From positions 1 to 64,000 of the forward strand of contig NZ_RRZK01000023.1 of assembly GCF_004348895.1 (NCBI RefSeq): a DNA stretch of 64,000 bases, given 5' to 3'. Of the stretch, positions 8,293-16,190 are shown piece after piece. Under the pieces are notes generated by a model. It saw nothing but the letters and a program-made list of their open reading frames with translations, had not been told where the DNA came from and did no database searches. This DNA comes from Pseudomonas vancouverensis (lineage in GTDB: Bacteria > Pseudomonadota > Gammaproteobacteria > Pseudomonadales > Pseudomonadaceae). The translations under genes were made by a program, and so were the position numbers. Every line of letters begins with the position of its first letter. The stretch's first letter is position 1.

Positions 8293-9396
8293 CTATGCAA
8301 ACGAACTTGAGTTACGCCGCGAGCTAGCGCCTGTGGATCTTATACTGTCTGAACGCTGACGAGTGATTGGGGGCGATCCTGACCGGATCATCGCAAGTTC
8401 GATGTTTTCGACAGAAGTTGGCTTTGGCTGGTGAGGTATCGGGTGTGTAGGGCGTGAATCAAACACCAGGGAGGCATAATCTGGCGGCTGCTCTCCATGG
8501 CGTGGTGGCACCAGGCTGTAGGGCGGCGGCGGATCTATGTCCCCGCTGCCCAATGCTGGACTAAGGCTTCGTCTGTTGCCTATTGATGGGGCAAGACTTG
8601 GCCTGCGGCCCAATGATGGGGTAAGGCTTGGCCCACGGCCTAATGATGGGGCAATACCTGCACTGCTGGCTGATGCTGAGAAAGCGGACCCGATAGTCAC
8701 CACCGTAAGGCCAGCAAGTACCAGTGTTCCAGCGATAATGACGTTCTTGTCTCCGGTCACAACGCCAACTCCTAATGTAGTTGTCCCAACCGCCAAGCCT
8801 GAAAAAAATAAAAACTTACGTGAAAGGACATACGGTTTAACGACAGCGATGAGAAATTGACCAAAGTGACCGTTCGGGTCGCTGCGATTGACGGGGTCAC
8901 CCAGGCAGTAAGCGTAGGTATTCAATCCGCCTTCACCAAAGGGACTCCAACTGTCCGGGCTGTTGAATCGCATCAACACCGGGTTGAACTGCCGGTAACC
9001 GTTGCCCAGATGATAATGCCCGGTCAGCGGGTCCCGTCGTTCGCCGTTGAAGCCTGGCAGGCCGAGCAAACCGTTCGCTGGGGATGGATGACCATAGGGT
9101 GTATAGGTGCCGGATTGTGTTTGAGTGGCACTGCCGGCATATAGCACTGATCGCTGCTGGTTGGTTGCCAGCAGCGCAGTGTCGAGCCGGTCATTTTGAC
9201 GCGATTGTTGCGCCACTGGCAGGTCATCATGCTGGATGATGCTGCGTCGCACCGCACCTTGAACTTCTGTAGCAAGACGGCTTTTACAGTAAAACCGCTG
9301 AAGCTTGTCTGCGGCAGCGGGAGAAAGCTGAGCCAACCGGTCAAGGGCGTCGTACTGGTAGCTCGATAGCAGGGTTGTGCGAGAGTAAGTCGACAT
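8293..9396 (-). CDS. Orphan RHS-core protein with repeat/proline-rich C-terminal tail
   Basis: A 367-residue protein that carries only the end of an RHS shell: NGERRDPLTGHYHLGNGYR at about 117-135, then FNSPDSWSPFGEGGLNTYAY and the DPNGH boundary at 173-177. Full RHS proteins are over 1000 residues; this one is short but starts cleanly at an ATG with a nearby AGG. After the DPNGH boundary comes a variable tail. It has hydrophobic segments at about 195-212 and 219-240, then four 10-residue repeats of the form PSLGR-PSL (249-282), two PPxY motifs (290-293 and 304-307) and a Ser/Arg-rich end. I recognise no enzyme domain in the tail and see no signal peptide. In RHS proteins the tail is the effector part, so this may be a small polymorphic toxin or an adapted remnant. 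Confidence 0.8.
   Translation of the reverse strand: MSTYSRTTLLSSYQYDALDRLAQLSPAAADKLQRFYCKSRLATEVQGAVRRSIIQHDDLPVAQQSRQNDRLDTALLATNQQRSVLYAGSATQTQSGTYTPYGHPSPANGLLGLPGFNGERRDPLTGHYHLGNGYRQFNPVLMRFNSPDSWSPFGEGGLNTYAYCLGDPVNRSDPNGHFGQFLIAVVKPYVLSRKFLFFSGLAVGTTTLGVGVVTGDKNVIIAGTLVLAGLTVVTIGSAFSASASSAGIAPSLGRGPSLTPSLGRRPSLAPSIGNRRSLSPALGSGDIDPPPPYSLVPPRHGEQPPDYASLVFDSRPTHPIPHQPKPTSVENIELAMIRSGSPPITRQRSDSIRSTGASSRRNSSSFA
8554..8649 (-). repeat. 30-bp tandem repeats inside RHS tail
   Basis: About three full and one partial copy of a 30-base unit, with the + strand core CCCAATGATGGGG-AAG-CTTGG. They encode the decapeptides APSLGRGPSL, TPSLGRRPSL, APSIGNRRSL and a degenerate fourth copy. Unit length is a multiple of three, so copy number can change without loss of frame. 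Confidence 0.8.
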
Positions 9397-9523
9397 TGCC
9401 TGGCTTCCACACAGGATTTAAGGGCTTCCCATCGTCAGCCGCGATTCGCCTTTCGTCTACTGTCAGAACTGATAGTGGGGGAGCGCAATAAATAGCCCCG
9501 ATGTCGTGATCGCCCGGAGCGAT

Positions 9524-10285
9524 TCAGGTATTCAGTCGCCCTCTTAGCACTGTCGCCATGTCCTGCAAGTCGTCCATCGGGTTATGCCCGATCAACATCC
9601 AGGCATGTTCCATGTCGGCCCAGTAAACGATGTTCAACTCGTGCCTTTGCTCCTGGGCAATGTGTCGGCTGCCGCTGTTGGAGCGCGTCACGCACAGCGC
9701 CATCGGGCCGTGGACTGGATCGAGGTAGGTGATCTGGGCGATGGGCACGCCTTCGTATTCGAGGATCTGCGCGCGCTTGAGTTCGGCGCGGGGCAAGGCC
9801 AGTTTGGCCGGGGCAAGGCTCAAGCCCAAGCGTGCGTCGATGGTGCGCAATTGCGCGCGCTGCGTGGCGTCGTCTCCGGGTAGGTGGTCGAGCGTCTGTG
9901 GCACGTACAGCGACATGTATTCGGCCACAAGGCCGCGCCAGTTTTCCTTTTCCTGACTCAGTTGCCAGTTGAGAAACAGTCGGTCGGCGAGCACGCTGGC
10001 AGCTACCAGTCCGGCTGCCGCCGCGAGAAACCAGCGGCGATTGAGGCCAGGGCGGGCGGGTGGGGGCAGGGTGTCGAGCATGGCTTGCAGGCGATGCACC
10101 GGCGCCTGCTTCGTCAACTCGTCGTAGGCTGACTTGAACGGCAGGCTGCTGCGGTTCAGCCATTGCAGGCGCAAGCCGATCATCGGGTCGGCGGCAATGG
10201 CCGCGTCGATGCGTTCACGTTGTTCCTGATCCAGTTGGTTGTCGAGGTAGGCCACCAGTTGTTCGTCAGAGGGTTTCGCGTTCAT
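9524..10285 (-). CDS. Membrane-anchored anti-sigma factor of the adjacent ECF sigma
   Basis: A 253-residue protein with an N-terminal zinc-less anti-sigma-type helix bundle (DEQLVAYLDNQLDQEQRERI), one membrane segment at about 84-105 (RRWFLAAAAGLVAASVLADR) and a periplasmic C-terminal domain. Its ATG overlaps the sigma-factor stop as ATGA, so the two are translationally coupled. This is the usual layout for a sigma/anti-sigma pair. The classical HxxxCxxC motif of zinc anti-sigma factors is absent. It is the last gene of the TPR-sigma-anti-sigma operon. Confidence 0.85.
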   Translation of the reverse strand: MNAKPSDEQLVAYLDNQLDQEQRERIDAAIAADPMIGLRLQWLNRSSLPFKSAYDELTKQAPVHRLQAMLDTLPPPARPGLNRRWFLAAAAGLVAASVLADRLFLNWQLSQEKENWRGLVAEYMSLYVPQTLDHLPGDDATQRAQLRTIDARLGLSLAPAKLALPRAELKRAQILEYEGVPIAQITYLDPVHGPMALCVTRSNSGSRHIAQEQRHELNIVYWADMEHAWMLIGHNPMDDLQDMATVLRGRLNT

Positions 10286-10809
10286 GGGCGCTCTCCACTG
10301 GTGGGGGCCGACACGACGTGTAGCGGCGGGTATTCGGCCAGTTTTGCCCGAGCCGTGGCCAGCCGGCTCATGACGGTACCGATGGGTACTTGCAGTACGT
10401 CGGCGACTTCGCGGTACGACAAGCCTTCAACGTAGGCGAGAAACACGGTTTCACGCTGGGCTTCGGGCAGTGCGTCGACGCGGCGGATGACCTGCGCCGC
10501 CAGCACATGGGTTTGTGCCGCGTATTCGCCGTCAAATGACAGCGCCTGATCGGCGTCAGCCCAGCCTTGACCGTGGCGCACCTTGCGCGCGCGGACTTCG
10601 TTGAGCCAGATCGAATGCAGAATGCTCAACAACCAGCGGTCCATGCGTGTGCCCTCGATGAATTGCCCGGCGCGTTCCAGTGCCCGTACGCAGGTCGCCT
10701 GCACCAGGTCATCGGCCACGTGCCGTTGCCGGGACAACAGCAGGCCATAGCGCCATAAACGCGCCAGATGCTGGTTCAGTTCTGCTCGTATTGTCTGATC
10801 GCTGGCGAT
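10282..10809 (-). CDS. ECF sigma-70 factor, non-canonical start
   Basis: RNA polymerase sigma factor of the extracytoplasmic-function class. Region 2 runs from HLARLWRYGLLLSRQR through ADDLVQATCVRALERAGQF. Region 4 has the helix-turn-helix SYREVADVLQVPIGTVMSRL. The region-2 helix begins upstream of the first ATG/GTG/TTG codon in frame (TTG at 10737), so that start would delete essential residues. Upstream in frame there is no canonical start before the TGA of the preceding TPR gene. A consensus GGAGGT lies 4 bases before an in-frame ATC at 10809, giving (I/M)ASDQTIRAELNQHLARLW. I place the start there with low confidence; the coding assignment itself is firm. Confidence 0.8.
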   Translation of the reverse strand: MASDQTIRAELNQHLARLWRYGLLLSRQRHVADDLVQATCVRALERAGQFIEGTRMDRWLLSILHSIWLNEVRARKVRHGQGWADADQALSFDGEYAAQTHVLAAQVIRRVDALPEAQRETVFLAYVEGLSYREVADVLQVPIGTVMSRLATARAKLAEYPPLHVVSAPTSGERP

Positions 10810-10833
10810 GGCGACCTCCGTCCGCTCGGGCTG

Positions 10834-11367
10834 TCAGGTTTTCGATGAATCGTTGATGGCTTCGGCCAGGTCCTGGTATTCCTCGCAGCGGGTATTGCCG
10901 CAGATGGATTTGATCTGCTGCAACTGTTCCTGCGCCAGGTCCAGGCGGCCTTTTATCACATAGGCCTCGCCCAGGTATTCACGCACTTGCGCATAGTGCG
11001 GGTCGAGCTGGACCGATTGCAGGTAATAGCCGATGCCTTCGTCGGTGCGCCCCAGTTTACGCGTGGCGTAGCCGCGATAGTTAAGGGCTTTGGCCGTGTT
11101 CGGATTTTTCAGGGTGTCGAGCAGGGCCAGGGCTTCTTCGTAGCGCCCGTCCTTGGCCAGTTGGTAAGCGTAATTGGTGCGGTCTTCATCCGGTACCAGG
11201 CTGCTGGTCTGGCGCACGCATTTTTGCGACCGGGTGTCGTAGACCTGGCCTTTCGGGCAATTGGGCTTGGCCGGTGCATCATCGTCGCCGTGGGCCATCA
11301 CGTGGGCGCTGGTCAGGGCGAGAGCAATCAGCAGCGGGCTGGTGAACAGAGCGAAACGGTTGTTCAT
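10834..11367 (-). CDS. Periplasmic TPR protein, first gene of sigma-factor operon
   Basis: A 177-residue protein with a Sec signal (about 1-24, cleavage near VMA-HG), a short Cys-containing segment (KPNCPKGQVYDTRSQKCVRQ) and a helical part of at least two tetratricopeptide units (ALLDTLKNPNTAKALNYRGYA and following). It also has a later Cys pair in SICGNTRC. The start at 11367 has GGAGG six bases upstream and fits the signal peptide; the frame continues upstream without these signs. Its stop lies 24 bases before the proposed sigma-factor start, so the three genes are probably co-transcribed. It could be an accessory to the envelope stress that the sigma factor senses; function not known. Confidence 0.8.
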   Translation of the reverse strand: MNNRFALFTSPLLIALALTSAHVMAHGDDDAPAKPNCPKGQVYDTRSQKCVRQTSSLVPDEDRTNYAYQLAKDGRYEEALALLDTLKNPNTAKALNYRGYATRKLGRTDEGIGYYLQSVQLDPHYAQVREYLGEAYVIKGRLDLAQEQLQQIKSICGNTRCEEYQDLAEAINDSSKT

Positions 11368-11503
11368 GGCAATCCTCCAGGGCGGTACAGGATGAACACC
11401 GCAGCATGAACAATTATTCATTGCCTGACGGCGCTGTTTTTCAAGGAAAGCTCATTTTCAGGCGCTATGCTCGTCAGCATTCGCCATAGTCGGGAGACAG
11501 GCC

Positions 11504-12277
11504 ATGAGAGATCAAGTCCATCATTCGGCGGCCGCCGGTTACAAGCAGGTTGCCGACACCTACGTGCGCGGCCGGCCTGACTATCCGCCGCAAGTGGCGC
11601 AATGGCTGAGCGATGAGCTGGGGCTGGAGGATGACAAGACCGTGATCGACCTAGGGGCTGGCACTGGCAAGTTCACTGCCCGGCTGGTGGATACCGGCGC
11701 GCAGGTGATTGCCGTGGAGCCGGTGCCGCAAATGCTGGAAAAACTGTCCGCCGCGTTTCCCGGTGTACTGGCGGTCAATGGTACGGCGATGGACTTGCCG
11801 CTACCCGACGCTTCGGTGGATGTGGTGGTTTGCGCCCAGGCCTTTCACTGGTTCGCCGGCAGTGAAGCGCTGACGGAAATCGCCCGGGTACTGAAACCCG
11901 GTGGCAAGTTGGCATTGGTGTGGAACTTGCGCGACACCCAGGTGAGCTGGGTACCGAAACTGGACGCCATCGTCAATGCGCTGGAGGGTGACACCCCGCG
12001 CTACTACACCGGCGCCTGGCGTCATGCCTTTCCGCACCCTGCGTTCGGCCCGCTGCACGAGCAGCATTTCAGCCACGGGCATACCGGCTCGCCGGAAGAC
12101 GTTATTTTCAACCGAGTGCGCTCCACCAGCTTCATCGCGGCACTACCGGCACTGGTGCGGGGTAAGGTTGACGAGCAGATTCGCGCTCTGATTGCCGCAG
12201 AGCCGGACCTGCGCGGCAAAGAGGTGGTGACCGTGCCTTACGACACGGCCACCTTTGTGGCGGTCAAGCGCGGTTAA
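11504..12277 (+). CDS. Class I SAM-dependent methyltransferase
   Basis: A 257-residue protein with the SAM-binding motif I VIDLGAGTGKFTARL, the acidic end of strand 2 (VIAVEPVPQML), motif DLPLPDASVDVVVCAQAFHWF and post-motif EIARVLKPGGKLALVWN. This is the methyltransferase type 11 fold; the substrate is not predictable. An SD GGGAG lies 7 bases before the ATG. The last four bases overlap the end of the convergent dehydrogenase gene. It stands alone on its strand. Confidence 0.9.
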   Translation: MRDQVHHSAAAGYKQVADTYVRGRPDYPPQVAQWLSDELGLEDDKTVIDLGAGTGKFTARLVDTGAQVIAVEPVPQMLEKLSAAFPGVLAVNGTAMDLPLPDASVDVVVCAQAFHWFAGSEALTEIARVLKPGGKLALVWNLRDTQVSWVPKLDAIVNALEGDTPRYYTGAWRHAFPHPAFGPLHEQHFSHGHTGSPEDVIFNRVRSTSFIAALPALVRGKVDEQIRALIAAEPDLRGKEVVTVPYDTATFVAVKRG

Positions 12278-13227
12278 CCGAGCAGGCGAATCGGCGTGCC
12301 TGCCGACCAGGCCTGAATATCCTCGATCATCTGTGAGAAAAACAGCTGGTAATTCTGCTGGCTGACGTAACCGACGTGGGGCGTGGCCAGTACATTGTCC
12401 AGTGTCCGGAACGGGTGATGGGCGGGCAAGGGTTCCTGTTCGAACACATCCAGCGCTGCACCGGCCAGTCGATTTTTCTGCAGGGCCTTGATCAGAGCCG
12501 CTTCGTCGACAATCGGCCCGCGAGCGGTGTTGACCAGCAACGCCGTGGGTTTCATCCAGCCCAGCGCTTGCGCATCCACCAGACCGCGACTGCGTTCGCT
12601 GAGCACCAGGTGCACCGACAGCACGTCTGCCTGTTCGAACAGTTCCTGCTTGCTGACATGGGTCACGCCGACTTGCGCAGCCCGTTCGGCGGTGAGGTTT
12701 TCACTCCAGGCGATGACCCGCATGCCGAACACCTGACCGAACTGGGCGACACGTTGACCAATGCTGCCCAGGCCGAGAATGGCCAAGGTCTTGCCGTGCA
12801 GGTCGCCACCCAGGCCTTGCTGCCATTGCCCGGCGCGCAAGGCATTGGCTTCGGCCACCAGATTGCGCGTAGCCGCCATGATCAAAGCCCAGGTCAATTC
12901 CGGTGCGGCGTGTTTGTAGCTGTCGCTGCCGCAGACCTGAATGCCCAGCGCGGCGGCAGCCTTGAGGTCAAGGGCAGCATTGCGCATGCCACCGGTCACC
13001 AGCAGTTTCAGTTTTGGCAGACGGCGCAGCAAATCTTCATCGAAACGGGTGCGTTCGCGCATCACGCAAATCACCTCGAACCCGGCCAGGCGCCGGGCGA
13101 GGGTTTCATTGTCGGCGGGGTAGTCATGCAGGAAACTCACCTGGCCAATGGCATCCAGCGCCGACCAGTCCACCACACCCTGAGCCACGCCCTGCCAGTC
13201 ATCGATTACCGCGATCTGCACCGTCAT
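12274..13227 (-). CDS. D-2-hydroxyacid dehydrogenase family protein
   Basis: NAD(P)-dependent oxidoreductase of 317 residues. The Rossmann motif is AILGLGSIGQRVAQFG. Catalytic residues are visible as the Arg in NTARGPIVDE, the Glu in LDVFEQEPLP and the His in ATPHVGYVS. It resembles the phosphoglycerate/glyoxylate reductase group but lacks an ACT domain, so it is more likely a broad 2-ketoacid or glyoxylate-type reductase than SerA. AGGA lies 7 bases before the ATG. It follows the hydrolase gene by 13 bases on the same strand, suggesting one transcript. Confidence 0.9.
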   Translation of the reverse strand: MTVQIAVIDDWQGVAQGVVDWSALDAIGQVSFLHDYPADNETLARRLAGFEVICVMRERTRFDEDLLRRLPKLKLLVTGGMRNAALDLKAAAALGIQVCGSDSYKHAAPELTWALIMAATRNLVAEANALRAGQWQQGLGGDLHGKTLAILGLGSIGQRVAQFGQVFGMRVIAWSENLTAERAAQVGVTHVSKQELFEQADVLSVHLVLSERSRGLVDAQALGWMKPTALLVNTARGPIVDEAALIKALQKNRLAGAALDVFEQEPLPAHHPFRTLDNVLATPHVGYVSQQNYQLFFSQMIEDIQAWSAGTPIRLLG

Positions 13228-13240
13228 CCGCTGTTCCTCT

Positions 13241-14266
13241 TTATTGCACGGGGTTGTTTTTGCTCAACCAGGCGAGCAGGGCCTGGTGGAATTGTTGCGG
13301 TTCTTCCATCTGCGGGGCGTGGCCCATGCCGGGGAACTCCACCAGGGTCGAGTGCGGAATCAGCTTGGCGACTTCCTTGCCGAGGACGTCGTAATGGCCG
13401 AGCTTCGCCTTGACCTCAGGCGAGGCGATGTCACTGCCAATGGCGGTGGAGTCGGATGTCCCGATCAGCAGAAGGGTCGGCATCTTCAGGTTTTTGAATT
13501 CGTAGTACACCGGTTGAGTGAAGATCATGTCGTAGATCAGCGCCGAGTTCCACGCGACCTGTTTTTGCCCCGGCCCCTTGTTCAGCCCGGCGAGCATGTC
13601 CACCCAGCGATCGAACTCGGGTTTCCAGCGACCTTCGTAATAGGTGTTGCGTTCATAGGTGCGGATGCTGTCGGCAGTGAGCTTCAGTTCTCGTTCGTAC
13701 CATTGGTCAATGGTGCGGTACGGCACGCCGAGAGCCTTCCAGTCTTCCAGACCGATCGGGTTGACCATTGCCAGTTGCTCGACCTGTTCGGGGTATTGCA
13801 GTGCATATCGGGTGGCGAGCATGCCGCCGGTGGAGTGCCCTAGCAGCGTGGCTTTCTGAATGCCGAGGGCCTTGAGCAGTTGCTGGGTGTTGGTCGCCAG
13901 TTGCTGGAAGCTGTACTGATAGTGTTCCGGTTTGCTGGAGGTGCAGAAGCCGATCTGATCCGGTGCGATCACTCGGTAACCGGCCTCGCTCAGCGCCTTG
14001 ATCGAACTGTCCCAAGTGGCGCCGCAGAAGTTCTTGCCGTGCATCAGCACGATGCTGCGACCGTTGGCCTTGCCGTGGGCGGCAACGTCCATGTAGCCCA
14101 TTTGCAGGGATTGGCCCTGGGATTGAAAGGCGAAGTGTTTGACCGTGTACGGGTATTCGAAACCTTGCAACTCGGGGCCATAGGCCGGGCCGTCGGCATG
14201 GGCGATGGCGGGCAGGGCGGCGGTCAGGAGCAGACCGGGCAGCCAGCGGCGGAAGGAAAGCGGCAT
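13241..14266 (-). CDS. Exported alpha/beta hydrolase
   Basis: A 341-residue alpha/beta-fold hydrolase with a Sec signal peptide (RRWLPGLLLTAALPAIAHA). The oxyanion region is LMHGKNFCGATWD, the nucleophile elbow LLGHSTGGMLA, the acidic residue lies near IGTSDSTAIG, and the catalytic His is in FPGMGHAPQMEEP. The fold is shared by esterases, epoxide hydrolases and haloperoxidase-like proteins; the substrate is unknown. The start at 14266 is supported by GGAG nine bases upstream and the signal sequence; another in-frame ATG lies at 14281. The protein probably acts in the periplasm. The downstream dehydrogenase may share its transcript. Confidence 0.88.
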   Translation of the reverse strand: MPLSFRRWLPGLLLTAALPAIAHADGPAYGPELQGFEYPYTVKHFAFQSQGQSLQMGYMDVAAHGKANGRSIVLMHGKNFCGATWDSSIKALSEAGYRVIAPDQIGFCTSSKPEHYQYSFQQLATNTQQLLKALGIQKATLLGHSTGGMLATRYALQYPEQVEQLAMVNPIGLEDWKALGVPYRTIDQWYERELKLTADSIRTYERNTYYEGRWKPEFDRWVDMLAGLNKGPGQKQVAWNSALIYDMIFTQPVYYEFKNLKMPTLLLIGTSDSTAIGSDIASPEVKAKLGHYDVLGKEVAKLIPHSTLVEFPGMGHAPQMEEPQQFHQALLAWLSKNNPVQ

Positions 14267-14355
14267 AGAGGGAAACTCCATTTCAGAAAGCAGCCGATGC
14301 TGGTGCGGCTTGATTAGGGCGAGATTAAGCACAGGCAATGGATGTTCATGATCGT

Positions 14356-14793
14356 TCAACTCATCCAGCCCAGTGTTGCCATTGCCAGCACACAATAACG
14401 GGCGCCCTTGGCCAGGGTGACTATCAACAGGAAACGACCCAGGGGTTCGCGCATCACGCCGGCCACCAGCGTCAGCGGATCGCCGATCACCGGCAACCAG
14501 CTGAACAATAGCGACCAGTGGCCGTAGCCTTGGTAATGGGTCCGGGCTTTTTCCAGGAGAGCCGGCTTTACAGGGAACCAGCGCCGCCCGCGAAAACGCT
14601 CGATACCACGCCCCAGCCACCAGTTGACCAGTGAGCCGAGCACATTGCCCAGGGTCGCGATGGCCAGCAACATCCAGAGCTCATAGCGGTCACTGAGCAA
14701 CAACCCCACCAGGACGGCCTCGGACTGCAACGGCAACAAGGTCGCCGCACCGAATGCGGCGAAGAACAGCCCAATATACGCACCGAAGATCAA
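14356..14793 (-). CDS. YqaA/DedA-like small membrane protein
   Basis: A 145-residue integral membrane protein with hydrophobic segments and the DedA-type motifs: an acidic residue after the first helix (LLPLQSEAVLVG), GNVLGSLVNWWLGRG and FSWLPVIGDPLTLVAGVMR. This matches the YqaA branch of the SNARE-associated/DedA family, linked to membrane lipid handling. The start is a TTG that overlaps the stop of the upstream DUF411 gene (TTGA), so translation is probably coupled; there is no independent Shine-Dalgarno. The stop is 89 bases from the hydrolase start. Confidence 0.85.
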   Translation of the reverse strand: MIFGAYIGLFFAAFGAATLLPLQSEAVLVGLLLSDRYELWMLLAIATLGNVLGSLVNWWLGRGIERFRGRRWFPVKPALLEKARTHYQGYGHWSLLFSWLPVIGDPLTLVAGVMREPLGRFLLIVTLAKGARYCVLAMATLGWMS

Positions 14794-15236
14794 TGGGCCG
14801 GGTAGTCCGCGACCACCACATCAGTACCATCGTTTTTCAGGCCGATCACCTGATAGGCGTCGCTCATGCCATCCATCTCCATTCCGGGCGATCCCATGGG
14901 CATGCCGGGGGCGGCAACGCCCAGCAGATCATCACGCTTGCTCAAGGCCAGCACTTGATCGGCCGGCACATGGCCTTCGACGAATTTGCCGTTGATCAAT
15001 GCGGTGTGGCACGACGCAAGGCGCGGTGGCACGCCGTGCAGCTGCTTGAAGCGGCTCATGTCGGCTTCGACATGGTCTTCAACTTTGAACCCGTTGGCCT
15101 CCAGGTGGCTGATCCATTTTTTGCAGCAGCCGCAATTGGCGTCGCGGTGCACCTCGATCGGGATCAGGTCGGCAGCCTGGGCCAGGGAGGACAGGAGGAG
15201 GGCGCTCAGGGTGATCAGACGCAGGTGGGTACGCAT
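14790..15236 (-). CDS. DUF411 metal-binding periplasmic protein
   Basis: A 148-residue protein with a Sec signal (LITLSALLLSSLAQA-AD) and the DUF411 hallmark DANCGCCKKW near residue 32. The Cys trio C-x-C-C resembles thiol or metal ligands. Further family blocks are PPRLASCHTALI and EGHVPADQV, and a Met-rich stretch (GMPMGSPGMEMDGM) suggests copper binding. DUF411 proteins are often found with copper-resistance genes; none is nearby here. It is the first gene of a two-gene unit with the YqaA-like protein, whose start overlaps its stop. Confidence 0.88.
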   Translation of the reverse strand: MRTHLRLITLSALLLSSLAQAADLIPIEVHRDANCGCCKKWISHLEANGFKVEDHVEADMSRFKQLHGVPPRLASCHTALINGKFVEGHVPADQVLALSKRDDLLGVAAPGMPMGSPGMEMDGMSDAYQVIGLKNDGTDVVVADYPAH

Positions 15237-15619
15237 GGAAGGGATCTCGGCTAGCGGGCAAAAAAACGCATTCTGACCATTTTCTCCGGTCAGGCATGTC
15301 AGGAGTGTTTCGAATTACTACGAAAAAGCTCGCATGATCATCGTAGATCAAGGCTGTCAGGCGGATGAGCGATACATGACTAATATGTCAGTTTGAAGAT
15401 GCGCGGCAAGGTATTGGAATTGATACAAAAGACAGTTGATGAGCCCGCCATGACCTTCACGGCTTTTCTTCGAAGCTGCCCAGGAGCCTGTCTGTCCGGG
15501 GTTTTCCGGTTTGTATCGTAAATGTACAAAAATTGTGAAAATCGCCAATTAAAGGTTGGTGCCGTCAACACTCAAGCCGATACTCGCGACCCATCAACAG
15601 GGGCAAACAAGGAGTTTCC
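15237..15619. other. 383-base intergenic region, divergent promoters expected
   Basis: Spacer between the DUF411 gene and the hypothetical gene at 15620, which point away from each other. The right part is AT-rich, including TTTGTATCG, AAATGTACAAAAATTGTG and a further A/T stretch near 15545, as expected of a promoter for the 15620 gene. Short open frames on the minus strand here have no ribosome binding site and no recognisable product. I see no RNA gene or mobile element. Confidence 0.5.
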
Positions 15620-16150
15620 ATGACTATCGGCCTAACCGGATCCTGGACCGCGAAAGCGGGGCTGCTGGTGCGAGACACCGGCAGCCGATCCAAGCAAGTC
15701 AGCCAGAGCGACAAGGTGCGGCAGATGCTGGCGCTGGTGGGCAACAACCCCATCGCGCTGGACACCGCGAAGATGGACAAGATGGACTTGCGCAAACAAA
15801 TGAAGGGCTTTGACCCTTCCAACGTGTCGGTCAAGTCCCTGGGCAACCTCAGCGTCTTTTTGAAAGAGCGCGGATTGATCTCCGACGTGACGGCGGTGAC
15901 GTTGAGCAATGCCGGCGACAAATTCGACCGTTTTGGCGTGAAGGACCCGGATGCCAAGTTCAACGCACTGGAGTATTTCGCCACTCAACTGGACAGCATC
16001 CAGAACAATGCGATCAAGGGGAACAAGTACGGCAACTACCTGATTCCCGAATTCAAGAAAGCCATCTACGTCTTGCAGAACCTGGAAACCTACGGCAAGA
16101 GCAGCGGTACTTCAGCCAAATCACTCAATGGTGTCTCGGCGAAGGCCTGA
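15620..16150 (+). CDS. Hypothetical protein, 176 residues
   Basis: A soluble, Lys-rich protein of 176 residues that I do not recognise. AAGGAG lies 7 bases before the ATG, and codon use is like that of the neighbours, so it is likely real. It has no signal peptide and no membrane segment. The N-terminus is MTIGLTGSWTAKAGL and the middle contains KMDKMDLRKQMKGFDPSNVS. The C-terminus is Ser/Lys-rich and ends SLNGVSAKA, consistent with a disordered tail. It is monocistronic, with an AT-rich upstream region and a hairpin right after the stop. The small size, disordered ends and isolated position would fit a secreted effector, but nothing proves that. Confidence 0.7.
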   Translation: MTIGLTGSWTAKAGLLVRDTGSRSKQVSQSDKVRQMLALVGNNPIALDTAKMDKMDLRKQMKGFDPSNVSVKSLGNLSVFLKERGLISDVTAVTLSNAGDKFDRFGVKDPDAKFNALEYFATQLDSIQNNAIKGNKYGNYLIPEFKKAIYVLQNLETYGKSSGTSAKSLNGVSAKA

Positions 16151-16159
16151 CCGGTTGGA

Positions 16160-16180
16160 CCCGCTCGATGATCGAGCGGG
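16160..16180. terminator. Hairpin between convergent genes
   Basis: Perfect 8-bp stem CCCGCTCG / CGAGCGGG with a 5-base loop, 10 bases after the stop at 16150 and 11 before the stop of the aldo/keto reductase. There is no T-run on either side, so its termination role is tentative. Confidence 0.45.
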
Positions 16181-16190
16181 CCGGTGGCCT

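Noticed and set aside
15357..15571. Small minus-strand open frames between DUF411 and the 15620 gene
   Set aside because: No ribosome binding site, atypical composition and overlapping frames of the same stretch; more likely promoter DNA.
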